A stretch of DNA of 5,790 nt. It comes from Propionivibrio sp. Lineage in GTDB: Bacteria > Pseudomonadota > Gammaproteobacteria > Burkholderiales > Rhodocyclaceae. The notes beneath the pieces were generated by a model that worked only from the letters and a program-made list of their open reading frames with translations, was not told the origin of the DNA and searched no databases. This document shows positions 1-5,790 of this stretch, piece by piece. Where the stretch lies: contig QKII01000171.1 in NCBI GenBank assembly GCA_003249625.1, positions 1 to 5,790 on the forward strand, read 5' to 3'. Made by a program: the position numbers and the translations under genes. Positions within the stretch are counted from its first letter, which is position 1. Each line of letters opens with the position of its first letter.

Positions 1-505
1 CCTGCATCAGCGGAATCAGCTCGCGGGCGACGAACGGGAAGGTAATGAACAGCGTCACGATGATCATCCCTGGCAGCGCGAAGACGATCTTGATGTCGTG
101 CGCGGCCAGCCATTGCCCGAACACACCCTGGGCCCCGAAGATCAGCAGGAATACCAGACCGACGACCACCGGCGATACGGCGAACGGCAGGTCGATCAGC
201 GTTATCAACAGACTCTTGCCGCGGAAATCGAACTTGGCGATCGCCCAGGCGGCAGCGATTCCGACCGCGATGTTGAACGGCAGCACGACAACAGCGATAA
301 AGATTGTCAGCCCGATCGCCGACAACGCCTCGGGATGACTCAGCGCCTCGCGATAGGCGCCCCAGCCGCCGGACAACGCCTCGGCAAACACCGACACCAG
401 TGGCAAGGCCAGGAAGAAAAACAGGAAGCCAAGACCAAGAGCCGTGAGTGTCACACGCAACCAGCGCGGCTCGGCGTTGGCCCGACGTACGGTCGTTCCG
501 CTCAC
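1..505 (-). CDS. cysW: Sulfate/thiosulfate ABC transporter permease CysW (partial, C-terminus outside window)
   Basis: This is one of the two inner-membrane permease subunits that form the channel of the sulfate/thiosulfate importer. The first 168 residues are visible. They show a short cytoplasmic N-terminus, a hydrophobic first segment (about residues 18-42), further hydrophobic segments near 62-90, 103-124 and 138-160, and the family-typical stretches LLITLIDLPFAVSPVVVGL (about 99-117) and FITFPFVARELIPLM (about 153-167). These closely resemble E. coli CysW as I remember it. The EAA loop that contacts the ATPase should lie just past the left edge. Translation most likely starts at a GTG (505-503) that overlaps the cysT stop codon by four bases (GTGA). 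An AAAGG-type ribosome binding site sits about 8 bases upstream, and no other start in this frame is plausible. The overlap implies translational coupling with cysT. No frameshift is seen. Confidence 0.95.
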   Translation of the reverse strand, partial: MSGTTVRRANAEPRWLRVTLTALGLGFLFFFLALPLVSVFAEALSGGWGAYREALSHPEALSAIGLTIFIAVVVLPFNIAVGIAAAWAIAKFDFRGKSLLITLIDLPFAVSPVVVGLVFLLIFGAQGVFGQWLAAHDIKIVFALPGMIIVTLFITFPFVARELIPLMQ

Positions 506-1347
506 AGGCTCACCCTTTCCTTTCCGTGATGCCCGCCTTGATGCCGATTGGCCGCCCACCACTGCAGCGCGTTGACCGCCAGCAGGAGGACGAAGGAGAT
601 CGCCAGCATGACCAAGGCCAGCGCAGTCGCCCCGACCACGTCGTACTGCTCCAGCTTGGAGATGATCAGCAACGGCGTGATTTCGGAAATCAGCGGCATG
701 TTGCCAGCGATGAAGATGACCGAACCGTACTCGCCGATAGCGCGGGAGAAAGCCAGGGTAAACCCGGTCAGCAGTGCCGGGAAAATGCCCGGCAACAGGA
801 CACGCCAGAATGTCTGCAGGCGCGAAGCGCCAAGTGTTGCCGCCGCCTCCTCGACTTCCGGCTCGATGTCCTCGATCACCGGCTGCAAGGTCCGCACAAC
901 GAACGGCAGGCCGATGAAGGTCAGCGCGACGACGATGCCGAGTGGCGTGAATGCAATCTGCAAACCAAGCGGCTCGATAAATCGCCCGATCCAGCCGTTG
1001 CCAGAGTACAGCGTCGCCAGCGTGATGCCAGCCACCGCCGTGGGCAGAGCGAACGGGAGGTCAACCAGCGAGTCGACCAGGCGCTTGCCCGGAAACGGGT
1101 AACGGACCAGCACCCAGGCCACGATCAACCCGAAGAAGGCGTTGATCAGCGCGGCCGCCAGCGACGCGCCGAAGGTCACCCGGTAAGCGGCCAGTGCTCG
1201 CTCGCCGGTCGCCACGCTCCAGAACTGCTCGAAGGACAGCGCACTGGCCTTGAAGGCGAGCCCCGACAACGGCAGCAGGATCAGCAGCGACAGATAGACC
1301 AGCGTAAAGCCTAGCGAGAGGCCGAAGCCGGGAAGCACGCGTTTCAT
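502..1347 (-). CDS. cysT: Sulfate/thiosulfate ABC transporter permease CysT (CysU)
   Basis: This is the partner permease of CysW in the inner membrane. It passes sulfate or thiosulfate delivered by the periplasmic binding protein, powered by the CysA ATPase. The 281-residue product has the family's usual length and about six hydrophobic segments (roughly 8-31, 58-82, 97-115, 133-152, 188-215 and 238-262). The ATPase-coupling EAA loop is clear at about 167-190 (EEAAATLGASRLQTFWRVLLP), with the conserved Glu-Ala-Ala, Gly173 and Leu-Pro. The FSRAIGEYGSV stretch (about 200-210) and the DLPFALPTAVAGITLATLY stretch (about 96-114) are typical of CysT. The ATG at 1347-1345 is preceded by GGAG with a 9-base spacer. 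The gene lies 24 bp after sbp with no terminator between them, and it overlaps cysW by 4 bp, so all three are probably one transcript. Confidence 0.97.
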   Translation of the reverse strand: MKRVLPGFGLSLGFTLVYLSLLILLPLSGLAFKASALSFEQFWSVATGERALAAYRVTFGASLAAALINAFFGLIVAWVLVRYPFPGKRLVDSLVDLPFALPTAVAGITLATLYSGNGWIGRFIEPLGLQIAFTPLGIVVALTFIGLPFVVRTLQPVIEDIEPEVEEAAATLGASRLQTFWRVLLPGIFPALLTGFTLAFSRAIGEYGSVIFIAGNMPLISEITPLLIISKLEQYDVVGATALALVMLAISFVLLLAVNALQWWAANRHQGGHHGKERVSL

Positions 1348-1371
1348 GGTCGATCGCTCCGGATTGTCGCC

Positions 1372-2388
1372 TTATTTGACCTGATAGATCTGATCGAAGG
1401 TGCCGCCGTCCTTGAAGTGGGCCGGGAAGGCCTTGCTCCAACCGCCGAACACCTCGTCCACCGTGAAGGTCTTGAGCGCCGGAAATTGCGCTGCGTATTT
1501 CTTCAGCACATCGGGATCGCGAGGACGGAGGTAGTTCTGCGCCGCGTTCTCCTGCCCTTCCTTCGACCACAGGTAGTCGAGGTACGCTTGAGCCTGTTTG
1601 CGCGATCCTTTCTTTTCTACCGTTCGCTCGACGATGGCCACCGGGAACTCGGTGAGGATCGATAGCGATGGATGGACCACATCGAAACCGCCTTTGCCGA
1701 ATTCCCTGGCGATCAACTCGGCTTCGCTCTCGAAGGTAACAAGCACATCGCCGATCTTGCGCTGCATGAAGGTCGTCGTCGCGTCACGCCCGCCCGAAGC
1801 GAAAAGCGGCGCGTTCTTCAGCAGTTTGCCGACGAATTCCTGCGCGCTCTTGTCGTTGCCGCCGGGTTGCTTGAGTGCGTAGCCCCAGGCGGCCAGATAA
1901 GAGTAGCGACCGTTGCCGGTATTCTTCGGGTGCGGCAGGATCACCTGCACGCCGGACTGCACGAGATCGGACCAGTCCTTCAGCCCCTTCGGATTGCCCT
2001 TGCGCACGATGAAGACCATCGTCGAGGTGTAGGGCGAGGCGTTGGTCGGGAATTTCTTTGCGTAATCCTTGGCTACCAACCCTTTTTCGGCCAGGAAATC
2101 GACGTCAGACGCCTGGTTCATGGTGACCACGTCGGCTTCCAACCCGTCGGCGACGGCGCGCACCTGCTTGCTTGAGCCGGCATGCGACTGCTTCAGTTCG
2201 ATGGTCTCGCCGCTCTTTTCCTTCCAGTGCTTCTGGAATAGCGGGTTGTAGTCCTTGTAGAAATCACGTGCGACGTCGTAGGACACGTTGAGCAAGCTGG
2301 TCTGCGCGACAGCCGGTGCGGAGCCGACAACGACTACCACGCCGGCCACGACCAAAGCGGAATACAGTTTGCGAAGCGTTACAGACAT
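1372..2388 (-). CDS. sbp: Periplasmic sulfate/thiosulfate-binding protein (Sbp/CysP family)
   Basis: This is the solute-binding subunit of the sulfate importer. The 338-residue precursor has a Sec signal peptide: a basic start (Arg6, Lys7), a hydrophobic core at about 11-22, and a likely cleavage after AVA at residue 28, before Gln29. The mature protein begins with the family motif LLNVSYDVARDFY (about 32-44), followed by QSHAGSSKQV (67-76) and HPKNTGNGRYSYLAAWGYA (153-171), the second family signature. The frame is open 23 codons further upstream, but the ATG at 2388 is preceded by AAGGAG with a 6-base spacer and gives a proper signal peptide, so it is the start. The middle of the protein (TGNGRYSYLAAWG, SGGRDATTTF) resembles CysP, while the C-terminus (NYLRPRDPDV, FGGWSKA) resembles Sbp. 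Preference for sulfate or thiosulfate is therefore open. It is the first gene of the importer operon. Confidence 0.95.
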   Translation of the reverse strand: MSVTLRKLYSALVVAGVVVVVGSAPAVAQTSLLNVSYDVARDFYKDYNPLFQKHWKEKSGETIELKQSHAGSSKQVRAVADGLEADVVTMNQASDVDFLAEKGLVAKDYAKKFPTNASPYTSTMVFIVRKGNPKGLKDWSDLVQSGVQVILPHPKNTGNGRYSYLAAWGYALKQPGGNDKSAQEFVGKLLKNAPLFASGGRDATTTFMQRKIGDVLVTFESEAELIAREFGKGGFDVVHPSLSILTEFPVAIVERTVEKKGSRKQAQAYLDYLWSKEGQENAAQNYLRPRDPDVLKKYAAQFPALKTFTVDEVFGGWSKAFPAHFKDGGTFDQIYQVK

Positions 2389-2394
2389 GGTTCT

Positions 2395-2400
2395 CTCCTT
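2395..2400 (-). promoter_or_regulatory. Ribosome binding site of sbp
   Basis: AAGGAG is read on the minus strand, six bases before the ATG at 2388. It decides between this start and the longer open frame that reaches back to 2457. Confidence 0.85.
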
Positions 2401-2431
2401 CCAAAGTTCATGAATGACTGCGATGGGCCAG

Positions 2432-2459
2432 ACTATAAGGAGATTATTTAGAACCACAA
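2432..2459 (-). promoter_or_regulatory. Candidate sigma-70 promoter of the sbp-cysT-cysW operon
   Basis: On the minus strand there is a -10 box TATAGT (2437-2432, five of six matches to consensus) and a weak -35 box TTGTGG (2459-2454, three of six), separated by 16 bp. Transcription would start near 2425 and leave a leader of about 37 bases before the sbp ATG. A weak -35 would fit a promoter needing an activator such as the LysR-type CysB or Cbl that control sulfate genes in relatives, but I cannot identify an activator site with certainty. A second possibility lies upstream, with TTGTGA (2488-2483) and TAGACT (2465-2460) separated by 17 bp. Confidence 0.5.
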
Positions 2460-2466
2460 AGTCTAG

Positions 2467-2483
2467 TTATTTATTTATTTATT
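2467..2483. repeat. (TTAT)4 tetranucleotide tandem repeat
   Basis: There are four perfect tandem copies of TTAT plus one extra T, inside the A/T-rich core of the divergent sbp-cfa intergenic region. On the minus strand it reads AATAAATAAATAAATAA, just upstream of the candidate sbp promoter. It is far more A/T-rich than the rest of the window. It could be a regulator-binding or bendable UP-like segment, or a slippage-prone repeat. Four copies is a short array. Confidence 0.8.
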
Positions 2484-2484
2484 C

Positions 2485-2500
2485 ACAATTGTTATATAAG
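2485..2500 (+). promoter_or_regulatory. Palindrome ACAATTGT followed by a possible cfa -10 box
   Basis: The 8-bp palindrome ACAATTGT (2485-2492) is followed by TATATAAG. TATAAG at 2495-2500 could serve as a -10 element for the plus-strand cfa gene. No good -35 box lies 16-18 bp upstream, where only the TTAT repeat is found. If this promoter is used, the leader would be about 75-80 bases. Stationary-phase sigma factors tolerate poor -35 boxes and cfa is RpoS-controlled in E. coli, but that link is inference. The palindrome may instead be part of an operator for the divergent sulfate operon. Confidence 0.3.
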
Positions 2501-2569
2501 AGAAGCCCCTACGGCTAGCAACAGCACCGTCGCTTGTCTATCGTTACTAGTAGTACGTTCTTTTTGTTC

Positions 2570-2576
2570 GGGGAGG
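2570..2576 (+). promoter_or_regulatory. Ribosome binding site of cfa
   Basis: GGGGAGG lies eight bases before the ATG at 2585. It selects that ATG over a TTG at 2534 that would add 17 residues unlike the family. Confidence 0.85.
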
Positions 2577-2584
2577 CCTATCCG

Positions 2585-3793
2585 ATGTTCTGGCAACTGC
2601 GTCTCGAAAACCTCGCCGCTCGCCTGAGTCTTCACGACATTCCCGTCCGCATCGCCTTGTGGAACGGACAACGGTTCGATCTGGGCAGGTCGATCAAAGT
2701 AATGATTCACGCCAGAACCCCCGCCGGACTACGCCAGCTTGTCCACCCCAGCCTTGACGCGCTCGGCAGCGCCTACGTCGAGGGGCATCTCGACGTCGAA
2801 GGCGAACTCGGCGACGTATTCGACGTCGCCGCTGGTCTCGCCCGTCACGCCATCAAGCCAAGCGGACGCTTCGGACGAATTGTGCACGCAATCAACCACA
2901 CGAAGAAACTCGACGCCGACGCCATCGCCTACCACTACGATGTCTCGAACGATTTCTACCGTGCCTGGCTAGACGAGAACATGGTCTATTCCTGCGCCTA
3001 TTTCAAAAGTTTCGAAGACAGCCTGGAACAGGCCCAACTCCAGAAAATAGACCATGTGCTGACCAAGATTCGCCTGCAACCCGGGCAGCATCTGCTCGAT
3101 ATCGGCTGTGGCTGGGGTGCGCTGATCATGCGCGCCGCGCAAAAATACGGCGTGCGCGCCACAGGCATTACGCTCTCCCGCCAGCAGTGCGAACTGGCAC
3201 AGGAACGCATCGCCGCCGCCGGACTTTCCGATCGCTGCGAGGCGCTTATCGCCGACTATCGCGACATGAGCGGAAAATTCGACCGCATCACCAGCATCGG
3301 GATGTTCGAACACGTTGGCCTGAAGAACCTGTACGAATATTTCGCCAAGATTCGCAGCCTTCTCGCGGATAACGGGATCGTCCTTAACCATGGCATCACG
3401 TCCACCGACCCCGATTCCGGCCAGGTTGCCTGGGGTGCAGGGGATTTCATCGAGCGCTACGTTTTCCCGCACGGCGAATTACCTCACATCAGCCTTGCGC
3501 TCCGAGAGATGAGCGCCGCCGGCCTGGAAGTAACCGATGTGGAAGGGCTGCGCCGGCATTACGCGCTTACGCTGAAACACTGGGCACAACGCTACGAGCA
3601 GGCCTCGGAGAAAATCCACACCCTGGTCGACGAGCGGCGTTACCGCATCTGGCGCATGTACCTCGCCGGCTGCGCCTACGCCTTCGACCATGCATGGACG
3701 TCGATCTACCAGGTTCTCGCCGTCAAGGCCGATCGTCCCGATGTCGGCCGCCTGCCGCTCACTCGCGATTACATGTACCGCGAAACCTCCTGA
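2585..3793 (+). CDS. cfa: Cyclopropane-fatty-acyl-phospholipid synthase
   Basis: This enzyme moves a methylene group from S-adenosylmethionine onto the cis double bond of unsaturated acyl chains in membrane phospholipids, at the inner face of the membrane. The 402-residue product is slightly longer than E. coli Cfa (382). The N-terminal part (1-110) is the lipid-binding region. The methyltransferase fold begins near residue 112 (YHYDVSNDFY, 116-125). The SAM-binding loop is LLDIGCGWG (170-178) and the following acidic strand region includes GITLSRQQ (194-201). By recalled alignment with E. coli Cfa, the bicarbonate-binding active-site residues are all kept: Cys137 (in YSC), Glu242 (in GMFEHVG), His269, Ile271 and Tyr326. 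The start at 2585 is supported by a strong GGGGAGG site. The gene is divergent from sbp and 76 bp upstream of the next gene. A related SAM-dependent lipid methyltransferase of the same family is the only alternative. Confidence 0.94.
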   Translation: MFWQLRLENLAARLSLHDIPVRIALWNGQRFDLGRSIKVMIHARTPAGLRQLVHPSLDALGSAYVEGHLDVEGELGDVFDVAAGLARHAIKPSGRFGRIVHAINHTKKLDADAIAYHYDVSNDFYRAWLDENMVYSCAYFKSFEDSLEQAQLQKIDHVLTKIRLQPGQHLLDIGCGWGALIMRAAQKYGVRATGITLSRQQCELAQERIAAAGLSDRCEALIADYRDMSGKFDRITSIGMFEHVGLKNLYEYFAKIRSLLADNGIVLNHGITSTDPDSGQVAWGAGDFIERYVFPHGELPHISLALREMSAAGLEVTDVEGLRRHYALTLKHWAQRYEQASEKIHTLVDERRYRIWRMYLAGCAYAFDHAWTSIYQVLAVKADRPDVGRLPLTRDYMYRETS

Positions 3794-3825
3794 GCATCAG
3801 GCAGTCAGAGCGCAGCAAAGTGCGG

Positions 3826-3831
3826 GATAAT
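3826..3831 (+). promoter_or_regulatory. Candidate -10 element of the radical SAM gene
   Basis: GATAAT matches the -10 consensus at five of six positions and lies in the 76-bp gap after cfa, 38 bp before the ATG at 3870. It is flanked by GCGG and CCGC, so the segment 3822-3835 could also fold as a short hairpin with a 4-bp stem. No good -35 box is visible 16-18 bp upstream. I favour a promoter over a terminator because no T-run follows the stem directly; a TTTTT run starts only six bases later. Confidence 0.4.
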
Positions 3832-3869
3832 CCGCCCTCGTTTTTGCCCCCATTTTGTCTGCTTCCGAC

Positions 3870-4835
3870 ATGCCATCAGCCGATTTCGCCGACACTGCCA
3901 ATCTTTTCCACGGACGCCGCTACCACGCCTACAACGACTGGGTAAAGCGCGAACACGGCGGCCGGCTGCAGAAAGTCTCCATCGACGCCGGCTTCACCTG
4001 TCCGAACCGCGACGGCAAGCTCGGCATCGGCGGCTGCTCCTTCTGCAACAACGACGGTTTTACCCCGAGTTACCTGCGCGAGCAGCGCGAGATCAACAAG
4101 CAGATCGACACCGGCATCGCCTTCATGCGCCGGCGCTATCCACAGACGCAACGTTTTCTCGCCTATTTCCAGAGCTATTCGAACACCTACGGCGAGCTTG
4201 CCCGTCTGCAGGCACTCTATGAGACGGCGCTGGCGCACCCTGACATATCCGGACTGGTCATCGGCACCCGCCCCGACTGTCTGCCGGACGAGATCCTCGA
4301 CTACCTCGCCGCACTGTCCCGACACACGCCGGTGGAACTAGAAATCGGCATTGAGTCCTGCTCGGATGCGGTACTGCGCGAATGCCTTCGCGGCCATGAC
4401 TTCGCTTGCACGCAGGACGCCATCCGACGTGCTGCTGCACGCGGCCTGTTCATTACCGGCCACCTTCTGCTCGGCTTGCCGCTAGAAACGAAGGAAAGCC
4501 TGATCGACGGCGCCCACGCCCTGGCACGCCTGCCGCTGGACGCCCTGAAATTCCACCAGTTGCAGGTCATTCGTGGCACACGCCTCGCCAATCAGTACCG
4601 TGCCGATCCTGCCAGCGTGCCGCTGCTGAGCCCGGAAGCCTATATCGACGCGGTCGTCGACGTACTCGAATACCTCCCGGGTCGGATCAAGATCCAGCGA
4701 CTCGGCAGCGAGGTTCCGCCCGCACAACGCGTGTCTCCGGATTGGGGTATCCGTCTTTCCCGCTTCCCGGAAATGCTCGAATCCCGCCTGCAGGCGCGCG
4801 AGACATGGCAAGGACGCCGCTGTACGGCCACATAA
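3870..4835 (+). CDS. TIGR01212-family radical SAM protein (YhcC/YtqA-like)
   Basis: This is a radical S-adenosylmethionine protein of the YhcC/YtqA group, whose reaction I do not know. The 321-residue product carries the family's unusual cluster motif FTCPNRDGKLGIGGCSFCN. Its cysteines are Cys44, Cys56 and Cys59 (C-x11-C-x2-C), in place of the common CxxxCxxC, and they would bind the 4Fe-4S cluster. Further family blocks are AYFQSYSNT (98-106), GTRPDCLPD (132-140), ELEIGIES (156-163) and GHLLLGLP (197-204), which line the TIM-barrel core. The opening RRYHAYNDWVKREHGGRLQKVSIDAGF is closer to Bacillus YtqA than to E. coli YhcC, from memory. The start is uncertain: ATG at 3870 is chosen, but an in-frame TTG at 3855 adds five residues, and neither has a visible ribosome binding site. 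Length fits the family. It is probably transcribed from its own promoter after cfa. Confidence 0.94.
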   Translation: MPSADFADTANLFHGRRYHAYNDWVKREHGGRLQKVSIDAGFTCPNRDGKLGIGGCSFCNNDGFTPSYLREQREINKQIDTGIAFMRRRYPQTQRFLAYFQSYSNTYGELARLQALYETALAHPDISGLVIGTRPDCLPDEILDYLAALSRHTPVELEIGIESCSDAVLRECLRGHDFACTQDAIRRAAARGLFITGHLLLGLPLETKESLIDGAHALARLPLDALKFHQLQVIRGTRLANQYRADPASVPLLSPEAYIDAVVDVLEYLPGRIKIQRLGSEVPPAQRVSPDWGIRLSRFPEMLESRLQARETWQGRRCTAT

Positions 4836-4915
4836 GATCTCGCAGCCGTGCCCGGTGGGTGCTAACATTCAAGCCCACGAAGTTTCTTTGGAACAACGCG
4901 ACATAGTCTGCCGCC
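4836..4915. other. Intergenic gap between the radical SAM and FHA genes
   Basis: These 80 bp contain no convincing terminator; one weak hairpin around 4849-4863 needs two G-U pairs and has no T-run. There is also no clear sigma-70 promoter. TAACAT at 4863-4868 is a possible -10 box without a good -35. No ribosome binding site is visible before the ATG at 4916. Confidence 0.5.
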
Positions 4916-5790
4916 ATGCCCAAGTCACGCAGCAAGTTCGTTCTTCATGCCACGGTCAGGCGCACAGGCGCCGACAACGAGTCATTCGACGACGCCCACG
5001 CAGGGCATCCGATCGAGCGACGGCTTAACCGCATCGAGCGCGTCGCTGCTGCCTATCGCGGACGGATCGACCTACGCTTCGACGACGGCATGCGCGTCAC
5101 TTTCGACTCGGCAGACAGCGCCTTGCTCGGCGCCTGCGAGATGCAGCATCGCTGCGCCGTTCTGCCACAGCCATCGCGCCAGAAAATCGTCCTGAGCATC
5201 GGCATTCATCAGGGCGTGCTTAAACAGCGCTCGAAGGATACAGCCGACAACGCAGGCGATCTTGCCGCACAACTCGCCAAGATTGACGACGGCATCCTGA
5301 TCTCGCAAGCCATGTTTGACGGACTCAATCAGGAGTTGAACAAACTGGCTCGTCCCCTCGGAGAAACCGTGGCCGGATTGGAGGCATGCACTATCGACTG
5401 GCGCCGCGAACTTCCGTCCAGCGCCTATGGCGGCGAGTCGTTCTGGCCAACATCGATGCACTCCTTGCCAACGCCTCCGTACCTGACCCTGCAATTCGGC
5501 CTGAAAACCCTGGAGATTTCTGAACATCACCCGATGGCCACCATCGGCCGTGACCCGCAATGCGACCTCGTCCTCAAGGAAATTCACGTATCGCGCCAGC
5601 ATTGCCGGCTCGAACGGACCCTGAAAGGAATCGTGCTGAACGACCTCAGCACCAACGGGACGATCGTCATTCCGGACAATGGCGAGGAGCAACTGGTCAA
5701 AAACGGCAGCATGATGCTCAAGGGACGCGGTTTGCTGTTTCTCGGCAGGCCCTTCAAGGGTGAGCGACGCGGCGGCATACGATTCGAAGT
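4916..5790 (+). CDS. Degenerate class III cyclase-like domain fused to an FHA domain (partial, C-terminus outside window)
   Basis: The visible 291 residues form two domains. Residues about 7-150 resemble the class III adenylate/guanylate cyclase fold: FVLHATV (8-14) in place of the usual metal-site strand, YRGRIDLRFDDGMRVTFDSAD (47-67), IVLSIGIHQG (91-100) and AAQLAKIDDGILIS (117-130). The catalytic set is mostly gone, as only Asp57 remains (see findings). After a linker with Pro-rich ends (about 165-188), residues about 189-285 form an FHA domain that binds phosphothreonine peptides. Its key residues are all present: GRDPQCD (Gly211, Arg212), SRQH (Ser226-His229) and DLSTNGT (243-249, with Asn247). 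No signal peptide or membrane segment is seen, so the protein is probably cytoplasmic. An in-frame stop (TAG, 4904-4906) lies just upstream and makes ATG 4916 the first start, although no ribosome binding site is visible. The right end is cut by the window edge, close to the expected end of the protein. Confidence 0.88.
   Translation, partial: MPKSRSKFVLHATVRRTGADNESFDDAHAGHPIERRLNRIERVAAAYRGRIDLRFDDGMRVTFDSADSALLGACEMQHRCAVLPQPSRQKIVLSIGIHQGVLKQRSKDTADNAGDLAAQLAKIDDGILISQAMFDGLNQELNKLARPLGETVAGLEACTIDWRRELPSSAYGGESFWPTSMHSLPTPPYLTLQFGLKTLEISEHHPMATIGRDPQCDLVLKEIHVSRQHCRLERTLKGIVLNDLSTNGTIVIPDNGEEQLVKNGSMMLKGRGLLFLGRPFKGERRGGIRFE

Noticed and set aside
448..1314. Long plus-strand open frame opposite cysT (288 codons)
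   Set aside because: It is rich in Gln, Arg and Asp with no recognisable domain, and it lies fully antisense to a clear CysT/CysW coding region. It is a G+C-rich shadow frame.
1061..1570. 169-codon minus-strand frame spanning the sbp-cysT junction
   Set aside because: It overlaps both real genes in another frame on the same strand, and its Arg/Gly-rich sequence has no family features.
2389..2457. N-terminal extension of sbp by 23 residues
   Set aside because: It would place 23 extra residues before a good signal peptide and bury the AAGGAG ribosome binding site inside the coding region. It also overlaps the candidate promoter.
2534..2584. TTG-started extension of cfa by 17 residues
   Set aside because: The ATG at 2585 has a strong ribosome binding site at the right distance, while the TTG has none.
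2969..3472. 167-codon minus-strand open frame opposite cfa
   Set aside because: It is antisense to the SAM-binding and active-site motifs of Cfa and has no recognisable domain.
3822..3850. Rho-independent terminator after cfa
   Set aside because: The GCGG/CCGC stem is only four to five pairs and the T-run is displaced by several bases. A -10 promoter element explains GATAAT better, though not conclusively.
4849..4863. Possible terminator hairpin after the radical SAM gene
   Set aside because: The stem is six pairs including two G-U pairs, with a 3-base loop and no following T-run.
5072..5692. 206-codon minus-strand open frame opposite the FHA gene
   Set aside because: The plus strand encodes unmistakable FHA motifs (GRDPQCD, SRQH, DLSTNGT). 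The antisense product resembles nothing I know.

Overview
The window is about 60% G+C, apart from one short A/T-rich stretch. It reads as ordinary chromosomal DNA from a Gram-negative bacterium, most likely a betaproteobacterium. The order of the sulfate-uptake genes, the periplasmic signal peptide and the protein styles suggest something near the Rhodocyclales, but that placement is inference from protein character and not from a database match. I see no mobile elements, tRNA, rRNA or CRISPR array.

Layout. Positions 1-2388 on the minus strand hold a sulfate/thiosulfate ABC importer operon, transcribed right to left: a periplasmic binding protein (sbp-like, 1372-2388), permease cysT/cysU (502-1347) and permease cysW (1-505, running off the left edge). 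The spacing is tight: 24 bp between sbp and cysT, and a 4-bp overlap between cysT and cysW. The ATPase gene cysA would be expected just beyond the left edge. Positions 2389-2584 form a divergent intergenic region. It holds the sbp promoter and ribosome binding site, an A/T-rich core with a (TTAT)4 tandem repeat and two 8-bp palindromes, and the strong ribosome binding site of the next gene.

On the plus strand, 2585-3793 encodes a cyclopropane-fatty-acid-phospholipid synthase (cfa). Positions 3870-4835 encode a TIGR01212-family (YhcC/YtqA-like) radical SAM protein. Positions 4916-5790 hold the start of a protein that joins a degenerate class III nucleotidyl cyclase-like domain to an FHA phosphopeptide-binding domain and runs off the right edge.

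How the genes fit together. The three left-hand genes form one importer: Sbp captures sulfate or thiosulfate in the periplasm and CysT/CysW form the membrane channel. Cfa and the radical SAM protein both use S-adenosylmethionine, whose sulfur ultimately comes from assimilated sulfate, but nothing in the sequence shows a functional link. The most interesting item is the cyclase-FHA protein, whose cyclase domain has lost most catalytic residues while its FHA domain looks intact. It may therefore be a signalling adaptor and not an enzyme. I found no clear case for a wholly new system in this window.
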